A stretch of DNA of 64,000 bases from Steinernema hermaphroditum. Taxonomy: Eukaryota; Nematoda; Chromadorea; Rhabditida; Steinernematidae. Made by a program: the position numbers and the translations under genes. Location of the stretch: contig CM059623.1 of the NCBI GenBank assembly GCA_030435675.1, forward strand, positions 14,044,092 through 14,108,091, given 5' to 3'. The notes beneath the pieces are model-generated. The model saw only the letters and a list, made by a program, of their open reading frames with translations. It searched no databases and was not told where the DNA came from. This document shows positions 11,335-20,108 of the stretch, piece by piece (positions within the stretch are counted from its first letter, which is position 1; the number at the start of each line of letters is the position of its first letter).

Positions 11335-11720
11335 CGCATCTGCTTCAGAGAGACGAGTTCCTGGTACGGAAGTTCCATTTTCGCCGGTGGTAATGTCCTG
11401 AGGAGTTATGTGTCTCGCTCGAAATTTCGCCGAGTTTCGATCGCGAAAAATGTGAGTCATTTTTGAACCCGACCTGTAAAAAATTTAATCGTTTTCCGGT
11501 TCTTTTTTTGGTTTCCAATCAGTTTCAGTGTTGATCAAGGCGCCGACTTCACAAAACTTCAATGAAGGCTCTCCTCATTTCAATAAAGCATTTCAATATA
11601 GTCGCTTTCAATTGAGTCGCCATCGCCCTCAGGACTCCCGAGAGGATGACATTTCGCAGATTCCTGGCTTCGGACATCTTGTTGTGAGCGATAGAGGGTC
11701 CTGGCTCAGCGGGCTGCTAA
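11335..11720 (+). repeat. R1 copy 3, right part, again interrupted
   Basis: Resumes R1 at 'cgcatctgcttcagag'. Similarity breaks at about 11416 and resumes at about 11627 ('ctcaggactcccgag'), so roughly 210 bp has been inserted, including 'ttgatcaaggcgccgacttc'. No clear TSD found for this second interruption. Confidence 0.5.
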
Positions 11721-11867
11721 GGCGGAACTTAACGCTGGAAACCCGAAACTTCAGAAACTTGAAGAAGAGAAGTAACATACCGTTCATCGCCTTTCTAATT
11801 TCTGCAACATTTCTGCAATTGTGCTGCGCGTGATGAATGTGTGGGTGATCGTGATCTTCCCGTCGCA

Positions 11868-12182
11868 AATATCAGGTTTAGCCACCAGGAAGAGCGGGAA
11901 TGCAAGAATTGTAACAAAGAATTACGCACAGGTTGTTTGTTTGACCCTGTTCTGCAGAATTGTTTAAAGAAGGAAGGATCCTACGGGCCCTTGTCAACAA
12001 CAACTCGCGGGTGCGCAGTTGATAGTGACCTATATGACAATATAGACGGTCCCGTTTTTGAGCTGCCGGATTCCGAAAGCTGCAACACTCACAACGGCTA
12101 CATGGATCTCTCAGAGGACGACCGCCGGTCAGTGAGCCCTCGACAACAGTACCTAATGGTTCATACCTCTGATATGTTTTGA
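11868..12182 (+). other. Open frame related to the 7.9-kb fragment
   Basis: Part of a 113-codon frame with several Cys codons. Segments 'atcaggttta(g/a)ccac' and 'gatagtgacctatatgac' resemble 7858-8050, where the frame is not conserved. I treat it as a repeat-derived frame, function unknown. Confidence 0.35.
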
Positions 12183-12189
12183 ATTGGTC

Positions 12190-13465
12190 ATAAAAGATTA
12201 TGGAGGGGAAGCGAAGGGCATGGAAGAAGATCGTATCTGTGTGAACTTAGGTGTGATATGAGTGTGACCGAGTGAAGGACGAAGACCGGCTTCGGTATTA
12301 AGAAGTATTTCCATGGTGCCAGCACAGCCTTAATTGCGTGATAATCAGGCGCAACACAGGGTGACATGAAAGCTTGGAAATTCAACAGACAATATTGAGT
12401 TGAACCTTCATTCGAATGGAGAAATTAAAAACCCATTTTCTAGCCATGAATTTCTGCAGAATACAGAAAGGAATTTCGGTAATACAGTAGACACTGCAGA
12501 AATAAATGTTGAACATGGTTGTCATATTAAAAAAATCAAAAACTCCAGAAGTGTATAGAAAATTTACAATGAAAAAACCGGTTCCAAAAAGCAGGCACAT
12601 GGTGAGGAGAACGTCACTGTGTACCTACGGATGGAATTATAGCGAAAAGACCAAGCGCCATTGGAGACTTCTGGTATCATGTCTGGTTTTAACAGATCGT
12701 TGCCAAAGTGTGCCTAGCTTGTGGTTTTATAATTTCGCAGCATACGATAGTTGCCCATAGTCTCGCCGCGGTCCTGGAAATGAGCCACAGGTCTGAAAAT
12801 GGTCTAACTTGGCCATTGTTTCTCACATGGTGATTGAGGGAATCATGTGGAGTACCGGCCGTGTTCTTCCTTCGGGCGGCAAGATTGACGCTCATGGAAT
12901 CGTTTTTATTCCAATCTATCCTGGTAGACAGTTGGTGGTGTATCGGTCTCGAAGACGTAGTAGTAGTGTTGAATCGGTCTGTTGAAAGTGTCTCTGTGGC
13001 TCATTGCTAGCGTGTCTGATTTGTAATCGGTCGGAGTCGGTTCGACGCCGGCCCGTGGTCTATGGAACTCTTCCTTAAATGCTCAAATACTACAGCTCTC
13101 GTGCTCACGGAAAAACACACATAGACAGATCAATAGACTCCGTTTATGTATAGAGGATTTTGTAACTTTGTGTGTGCTGTCCTATTCCAATTCCCTACGA
13201 ACCATACTCTATCACAAGCTGTCTTTGCCTCCGAGTCACGATACGAATCTGCATTCCATGTTTATTAAACGGTAATTGGAAATCATAGAACAGCGAATCG
13301 TTGTCACTCTTAACACGAATACCAACTGTCTAAATCCTTATCGCACACGCGGTAGCGGCTAGAACTGTGCAAGTCATTGGAGTAGACATGGTGCTCCTCG
13401 TTTAAAAATACTTTTGTCGACCGCTGTGACGAGCTGGAACATTGAATGACGCCACTTTGTGGAGA
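12190..13465. other. No recognisable gene
   Basis: AT-rich sequence with short non-conserved open frames only, up to the conserved upstream block of gene B. Confidence 0.5.
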
Positions 13466-13705
13466 TATACCGTATCACCGACAAAGCAACAGACCAATCA
13501 TCTCCTTTCAAATCGTAAAATAAGCTCCGGTGAAGACGAGAAAAGATCCATTGTCGCGACATCTCTCGGCGTCGTGGGAGGTGCATGAGACTTGCAAATA
13601 TCCCGAGAACAAAGAAACTGGGTTAGCCGCCAGAAGGGTACAGAACGCCAAAAGTTGCTATATAAGCGGGCACCGTTTGTCGGAAACATCATCATCGTGT
13701 TCACC
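13466..13705 (+). promoter_or_regulatory. Conserved promoter block of coiled-coil gene B
   Basis: Counterpart of 3069-3325, with a TATA box (tatataag, 13659-13666) 40 bp before the start codon. Identity is nearly complete from 'aatatcccgagaacaaagaa' to the start codon. Confidence 0.75.
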
Positions 13706-14382
13706 ATGAAGACAGCTTTCTGCCTACTTCTCCTCATCGGCTGTGCTTACGCCTGTGGGCCATTCACTAATCAGGAAGTAACACCACGTAACCCTTTCAG
13801 TGTTTTGATTTTCTTTTAATTTCTGATGCTTCAGGCCCGAAGACCGAAGCCGAAAGGAAACTCGAAGAAGCGGAAGCGGCAAAGAAAGATGCTGAACAAG
13901 CTGTCACGGACGCTAAAAAAAGAATTAGCGATTTGAACCAAGAAATTGAGCAGGGAAAAGCGAAGTACGAAGAAAATAAGAGCAAGCTGCCCGCTGCAGA
14001 AATGACAGTGACTGAAGCCGAAAATGCAGCAAATCAAGCGAGAAAAAAGAACAGCGCGGACCAAAGGGAAGTCATTAGGACAAAGGCGAACAAGATGATA
14101 GTCGATGGGATCCCCGGTACGGAGGAACAAAAGAGGATGAGTCAAGAGGAAGTCGACGAGGCCGTGAGAAACTTCAATGCATCTAAAGCAGAGCTGGACG
14201 CGGCCGAAGCGGAATTCAACCGTGCCAAGAGCGAGAAGGACACTCTGGAAGCGGACATCAAGGCTTATGAAGCGAAGAAGGAAGAGCTGCCGAAAGCAGA
14301 AGAAGCCAAGACGAAGGCCGAGGAGGAACTGGGGAGGGCATCGGAAAAGCTCGAAGAGCTGAAGGCGCAGAAGAAGGAATAG
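13706..14382 (+). CDS. Secreted Ala/Glu/Lys-rich coiled-coil protein B
   Basis: Intact paralogue of gene A. Exon 1 (13706-13787) encodes the same signal peptide; the 47-bp intron (13788-13834) is almost identical to that of gene A; exon 2 (13835-14382) gives a total of about 209 residues. It lacks the Thr/Ser/Pro linker of A, going straight from the signal peptide into charged helix (KTEAERKLEEAEAAKKDAEQ). The C-terminus (EELGRASEKLEELK) matches A closely, while the central part differs, so the middle of the coiled coil evolves fastest. AATAAA at 14462. The predicted product is exported; role unknown. Confidence 0.85.
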
Positions 14383-14461
14383 CTCGACTTCCTCGACGCC
14401 CTTGTGATGAGTATTTATTGGCTATTGGTCTTCTTCTTGTGCAATATTCACGAATATAAAA

Positions 14462-14467
14462 AATAAA
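14462..14467 (+). terminator. Polyadenylation signal of gene B
   Basis: AATAAA in a 3'UTR shared with gene A. Similarity continues about 150 bp past the signal to near 14620, marking the end of the duplicated unit. Confidence 0.7.
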
Positions 14468-14619
14468 ATTATCTTAACAATCAAACAGTCGTCTTCTTGA
14501 GCATTCACGTCGCCGTGAACTCAGCTTATCTTCGACGCCGTCATCCACGAGAGAAAGTGGACAAACACTTGAGGTCTTCGCCAGCGATATTCAAAATATG
14601 ACTCGTCTTATATCCAAAT

Positions 14620-16170
14620 AGTATGCTCGAAACACATCCGATAGAAAAGAAAGTGAGTCGCATTCGATCAGAGCGTCGTGTAGGTCACCGCCTTCCGCTG
14701 CGAAAAGTGTCAAATTCGGGTCAATTAGCAACATTTGGACGCAGAGAAATAGGGTTAAAGTCGCGGAGATTCCGCACTCCTATGGATGCAAAACATGTCA
14801 ATAAACCAAACCTAAAAAAACAGAAGCGCATTTGGGTTGGTAAATAACACTTTTGCGATGATTGTTTTCGTAGCAATGCAGAATACAATATATCTTCTGA
14901 AACCGCTTGTCTGCTCTACATATCTGCAATATTGGTGTTTTCTGATAACATTAGTCTTCATTACTTTCAGGCCAATCAACTGGAATTTCGTGAAGCCAAA
15001 AACCAGCACAACCGACATCTTCGCCTTTTGTTCCCAAATGTTGATTTCGTCTTCCATTTGTGTCCCCAGCGATCGGTCGAGGGTCGTCTACTCGCTCTCT
15101 CTGAGGCCGTCTGAGTGCCGCCAGCCGCAATGAGCGCTACTTCTGGATAGAGCTTTCTGTCGCTTCGAAACCCGCGCACACTGATGGGACAGCCGCCTTC
15201 AACTTCAACGTCGTGCCCTGCGCCGAAGAAAGAAGAGAAGCAATGACAACGGTGATCTACGGTCGCTATTGTTCATTATGAGATTTCTTGCATGGTATAT
15301 GCTATTGAGTCAAGAGTAAATGTACTGCTATGTAAATGTGGACCTCAGGATTGTTCTAACAAAACCGCTAAACTGAGTCCCAAATTTGCTACAGCTATTA
15401 CTCCTTAAAAATGAACCCTATCAATACCACGGGACGAATTAGATTCCTAAGTGACTTTTCGGTAAAAAATAAGCCGTTTTCAGGGTTACGTCGTTGAAAC
15501 TGATTTTGCCTTATTTGTGATGGGAGATGATGATAACAAGTATTTAATGCGATCTCAAGAAAAATTAGCTCGAAAGCAACCGATAGTCACGAGTTAAGAA
15601 AAAGGGAATTTGGACCACACACCGCCAGTATATAACCAGACAAGAAAATCGTTTCGAAAAGCAGAGTTTTCTTTTCTTTAGCTTTTGTTGTGTATCTTGT
15701 TACGAGGCTTTTTCTCTGTTTGTTGCAATGTTGTGATAGGATTGGATGTGCGGCGGAGCACGCGCTGCTAAAGTGCAGTTAAAAAAAAACAAAAAAAAAA
15801 TTTATGTTCCGGCTTAGGCTCTTGCTTATTGATATAACGTGAGCCCTGTAGCCCTAACGTTACCAACTTAACAACCCAATAATATAGGTTATCACCTTTT
15901 TTCACTGTGCCTTTTGTTTAGCGCCGCATTGGTCTACGGTCGATCCAAACGGATTTATTTTATGATATGTTTTTAGGCCACAGCGGGCGATGCGTGTTGT
16001 TTGTGTCCATGTGTTTTCAGAGACCAGAGACAGAAAAAGCCTTTAATATTTATTGGCTAGATTTTCACGGCAACCTTCAAATACTTAAAGCTTTCTAATT
16101 TCTTTCTTTTTCTCGACGTAAATTCGACTCGGTTTTGATGATGCCGCATACATTCAGGGGCCGATAAGAA
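14620..16170. other. No recognisable gene; one inverted fragment
   Basis: Holds the inverted partner (15177-15297) of 7552-7668, and at 16040-16072 a short piece resembling the 3'UTR of gene A ('tatttattggctagatttt'). A poly-A run lies at 15780-15800. No exon supported. Confidence 0.5.
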
Positions 16171-16712
16171 CTACTTGTTGTTGATCATGCTCTTCATGGC
16201 CTTGCGTAGGGAACTTGCTGGTACTTTGCAGACGGAGATTAGATTTTCTTCGCGGTCGATTGCCACCCATCCCCCATAGAACGTCTAAACATGGTCCTGT
16301 ATCTCTACTGAAAGTTTCTCTCAAGGCAACGTACGATTACGGTGTCTCCTTCCTTGGGCTGGCGGGAATACCACTCGTCAAAATCCCACGCCGACTGGTC
16401 GGTCCAGATAAACGTGGTAGTATTAGGAAGGCGATGTCCTCCGAGTCTAACTGCGTAATCATCCTCGATTCCGTGGAGTTTTAACAGTTCCTTCACTACG
16501 TTATGTTCGGCGGCACTATGGATCGAAGCGAGGTGTCCTTTGAGTGTGATACAGTGTTCCTCGGCTTCTTCGAAACTCAGATTATTTGAATTGATTACGT
16601 ACCAGAAATCAGAATTCTCAACACTACGGCCGGAAGCATTTTCGGCTACGGGAAGTGCAGGGAGAAAGGCTGAGAATGTCAGGAAGGAGATGAGGACGCA
16701 ACGCCCTATCAT
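16171..16712 (-). CDS. Secreted C-type-lectin-like protein 1
   Basis: Minus-strand gene, two exons in my model. Exon 1 (16341-16712) starts MIGRCVLISFLTFSAFLPAL, a signal peptide, then a C-type-lectin-like fold: FWYVIN, LSFEEAEEHC, LKGHLASIHS, TTTFIWTDQSAWDFDEW. Exon 2 (16171-16284) supplies the C-terminal strand with Trp and the last Cys (GGWVAIDREENLISVCKV) and ends at TAG 16171. Unspliced, the frame stops before exon 2. A 56-bp intron (16285-16340, GTAATC to TTTAG) joins them in phase 0, and the paralogue at 18396 supports the same structure. The product is about 161 residues with only the outer Cys pair kept; the Ca-binding EPN/WND motifs are not evident, so sugar binding is doubtful. Confidence 0.75.
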
Positions 16713-17126
16713 GGCTGACTGTTATCTCCGAATACTGTGCACTGATCTTCCTAAGAATCACAAACGAAGAAGCCAAGATGTTACGTCTTTCCGTAACAAG
16801 TGTTTGAGGGGAGCGGAAAGCTCAACCTAGTGGGGCCTCAAATTTGGGAAATTAAACGTTTATACATAAACACGCAGCGATAAAGGTGCACGAGCATAGT
16901 GAATACAAGCGCGTGCTCAATAACAAATACGGGCGACTATCAGAATATAGGAACGACGTAATCGCTGGCCTAGCAGCCGAGAGATCGCGCTGCTTGTACG
17001 GTCGATCTGCACCAGAGTGCGGTGAGACCTAGACATACATTGAACAAGCAGTCGATACGTGTGGTCAGCACGCAACACAAGAGATAAACGCCGACTCCGC
17101 TCAAACAAAGGAGAAAAGCAAGAGTA

Positions 17127-17276
17127 AAAAACGGGCGCCGTGGTCTTGATAGATCACCCAGTGAAGAAAGGGACCATCCGCCTATTCGACGGATGACGTT
17201 AATCAACACTGTTATCAACCGACATACCTCTGAGAGAAGAAAAACAGAAACAGCTGAGAAAAACAGGCGTAACTAA
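17127..17276 (+). repeat. Dispersed repeat R2, copy 1
   Basis: Block 'gcgccgtggtcttgatagat...gacggatgacgttaatcaac...gagaagaaaaacagaaacag' also at 19303-19420 (diverged), 26111-26260 and 33347-33496. It is followed by 'actattgggttgagg...' as in the other copies. Confidence 0.8.
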
Positions 17277-17399
17277 ATGGACGAAGGTAGTGAAACTATT
17301 GGGTTGAGGCACCAACAACTCTAGTGGTATAAGCACCCCTTTACTCAGGAGTCAAAAGGCAAAAATCTTCACGGTGTTTATACTTTACTCGTGAATGAA

Positions 17400-18100
17400 T
17401 GAAAGAAAACAAAATAAAACATTCGTCATTCAAGATATCCTCCTCCTCCTAAAAAAGATATCCTCCCTCTCTTGGGAATCTCTCCTCTGAAAAAGAAACA
17501 AATGAACGACAAAAAAAAGTAATGAATCTTACCTATTTAAGGATTTTGCTTTCCGCTGGAACATCCTCAGGGATTCCTTGCAGGAGGTGACGGTTGTGAA
17601 CCATTCGCTTAATAGTATCTTTGCTGAAATTGTCGCTTTCAAATGATAATTACGGTCAACTTCACATCTCGATGGATGGATAAGATGTGTTTCATAGCTT
17701 CCTTCGTATGAAGAAGAAGAGACAATCGTATGACAGGACGAGGAAGCGAAGATTCGCTGGTGTATGTAAAAGAATTCTGAAATTGGGAATTGTTTAAAGG
17801 ATTCAGAGTAAGAACTTACTTAAAATAGCAGGAATTTCTCGAGCTGGATATGGTTTTTTCTTTTGCAAGTGATGCTTAAGCATATCTCAGTTGATGTCAG
17901 ATTTAAGTCACCGATCGGTCGGTTCCTCTATTCTATTTGGAACTTTTCATAAAAAGATATTGTATTTGTTTGTCAGGTCGTTCTGGTTTATACGGTTGTG
18001 TTTTCTAGTATATTCAACTTAACTTTCCTAGCGAACAAGGAGCGTGAACAGTTTTGGACGAGTTTACTATCGATTGCGTACTTGTTACCAAATCCCGAAT
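17400..18100. other. No recognisable gene before the Maverick-like frame
   Basis: AT-rich, with CT/GA-rich patches (17440-17500). A splice-acceptor-like 'ctttcctag' is at 18022-18030, upstream of the frame below. Confidence 0.4.
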
Positions 18101-18409
18101 TACATGCCTCCGACTGAAGATACGTTCTACTTGACTATTCCGAGTAACACTAATGAAAATAATACTCCCGCACACTTTCTAACGCATTTGCCGTCATGTT
18201 TGAGGTTGGATAGTGAAGAATGGGAATGTGGTCTTGCAGAAATCATTTATACGTATAGCTGGCCAAATATTCGCAAAGATGTAACGATTACTGTGTATTA
18301 TACGGATAATACTTCTGCTAAATTTCCCGTCCATGCCGAGCAGTATAGTAGTGTTGAAGAGCTGCTCGGTATGTTGAACAGTGGGCCGATAAGAACTACT
18401 CGTTGTTGA
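18044..18409 (+). pseudogene. Truncated Maverick/Polinton-type N-terminal frame
   Basis: From ATG 18104 the frame encodes MPPTEDTFYLTIPSNTN, then a stretch with SCLRLDSEEWECGLAEI and TYSWPNI. The pattern 'FYLTLPSN ... fxtxL ... L.G.WEvGL.EI.Yp..W.N' is one I associate with a protein often carried by virus-like DNA transposons and their relatives in invertebrates; I could not check it by search. Coding ends abruptly at about 18382, where sequence identical to the 3' flank of the lectin genes begins ('gggccgataagaactac'). The last residues and stop are therefore read from lectin-unit DNA, and the gene is truncated. Confidence 0.5.
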
Positions 18410-18943
18410 TCAAGTTCTTCATGGCCTTGCGTAGGGCACTCGCTGGCACTTTGCAGACGGAGGGACGACCTTCTAAGAGCGAAATAGAGAGCCATTTCCC
18501 TAAGAATATCTAAACAGCATGTATCTCTCTCGGAAGTTCCCTTCAACACAACGTACGCCTACGTTATCTTCTCCCTTGATTACACTAGGTTCGGTGGGAA
18601 GCCAGTCGTCAAAATCCCACGCTGACTCGTCGTTCCAGATGAACGTTGTGGTATTAGGAAGACGAACCGCTCCAAGTCTCGCTGCATAATATTTATGGAA
18701 ACCGTGGAGCTTTGTCAGTTCGTTTACAACGCTATGCTCGACGGCGCTGTGGATCGAAGCGAGGTGGCCTTTGAGTGAGATACAATGTTGTTCGGCTTCT
18801 TTGAAACTCAGATGATCTGGATTGATTACGTACCAGAATTCCGATTTCTGGGCATCATAAGCGGAAGCATTTTCGGCCAGGGGAAGTACAGGGAGGAAGG
18901 CTGAGAATGTCAGTAATAAGAAGAGGCCGTAGCGCCCTATCAT
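18396..18943 (-). CDS. Secreted C-type-lectin-like protein 2
   Basis: Paralogue of the gene at 16171. Exon 1 (18563-18943) begins MIGRYGLFLLLTFSAFLPVL and encodes FWYVIN, LSFKEAEQHC, LKGHLASIHSAVEHSVV and TTTFIWNDESAWDFDDW; exon 2 (18396-18509) encodes GKWLSISLLEGRPSVCKV and ends NNE-stop. The inferred intron (18510-18562) is 53 bp, GTAGGC to TTTAG. Exon 2 has exactly the same length (114 bp) as in the paralogue. The start at 18943 is chosen by homology; an in-frame upstream ATG at 18988 would add 15 residues before the signal peptide. About 164 residues, exported. Confidence 0.75.
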
Positions 18944-19302
18944 TGCTGAATGACAGCTCTGAACATGCGCACTTTGATTTCTAAGCAAATCAATACATTG
19001 TGGACTTCGAGATTGTCAAGCGAAATCAAGACCGGGTCTCGATAAAATACCGAGTTCGAGTCTTGAACATTTCGTATGACGATCCATGATTTGCATGAAA
19101 CACTAACACAACGGGAATCTACGTTTCTCAAGACATTAAATGCATAAAATGTTTGGGATAAGCCAAGTGGACGTGGAAATTATTACTTAAATTATAACTC
19201 GCAATGTACAAGGGGTGGATGGTCTTCTGAGGAACCAAAAAATGAAAACCTGAGAGCTAAAGACTGATCCCTTTGAACAGACTGAACACGGCAGAAAATC
19301 AA

Positions 19303-19420
19303 AAACAAAAAACAAGCGCCGTGGCCCGATAGATCACTCAGCGAAGAAAGGGGCCATCCGCCTCTCCGACAGATGCACCAATCTGTTAAACAGAAACAGC
19401 TGAGAAAAATAGACATAAAT
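19303..19420 (+). repeat. Dispersed repeat R2, copy 2 (diverged)
   Basis: Matches 17127 by 'gcgccgtgg', 'gatagatcac(t/c)cag(c/t)gaagaaa', 'ccatccgcct' and 'cagaaacagctgagaaaaa', but lacks the middle block. Confidence 0.65.
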
Positions 19421-19542
19421 AAATTGACAAAGACTGCGAGCAGAGTTGGCGGCAGAATCACCACAATCTATTGGGTTGAGTCTTTGAAAATTGCGCATAG
19501 CCTAAACATTCTTTTTTTTCGCCATGTTTTCACTTGCAGCAA

Positions 19543-19813
19543 AATTGAGTTGTGCGCTGTTCAGTACAGCAAATTCTCACCCTACACTATGATTGGCCAC
19601 TTCTGCATTGCATTACTCTTGGCATTGGATGTCTATTCCGTCACCATGGCAATTTTTTTGGTACATCCAGATTACAAAATGCGAAAAAAAGTGATGTGGG
19701 CTTCCTATGTTATGAATTGTGTGATGGCCGGGAACTACCTTCAACCACATACATCGTTAGGTTTAAACTATCGAATGCACCTATCGCTGTGGTCGTCACA
19801 TATCGTAATATAA
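19543..19813 (+). CDS. Possible exon of a small membrane or secreted protein
   Basis: Open from an acceptor 'cacttgcag' (ends 19541) to TAA at 19811. It contains a hydrophobic run starting MIGHFCIALLLALDVY, which recalls the MIG-start signal peptides of the two nearby lectin genes, followed by a basic segment and several Met and Tyr. I cannot assign a family; it could be a receptor fragment or decayed lectin-type leader. Confidence 0.3.
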
Positions 19814-19840
19814 GCTAATCGTAAGCTCGTTAATTGTTGT

Positions 19841-19946
19841 GCCACCTGGTTTGGCGAGGGCAGTAAACCTTTGGTGAGTGTAGAGGTAGAGCTGACCTCT
19901 TGCCTCGAACTGACAGCTACCGTACTCACATGGCTTCACACCTCCC
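19841..19946. repeat. Repeat R3, copy 1 (next to helicase 3' end)
   Basis: 'gccacctggtttggcgaggg...gtactcacatggcttcacac' recurs at 24147-24262 and 32218-32333. The other two copies have 18 extra bases ('tgcggcgtcattag(t)') in the middle. On the minus strand all can be read as CEYGSCQFEARGQLYL, which may be coincidence. Confidence 0.75.
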
Positions 19947-20108
19947 GCCCCAAGGGCAGGACCAATCCTGGTCCGATTGCGTGCTAGGCAGAATATGGTA
20001 GAAGGATTTAAGGGGGTGACGCGTACTCCGCAGAGTAGGCGGCTTTGTTGGGTGATAAATACAATTACAGGGCTACAATGGGGTCGTGGTGGGGTCTTGT
20101 TGATTGGG

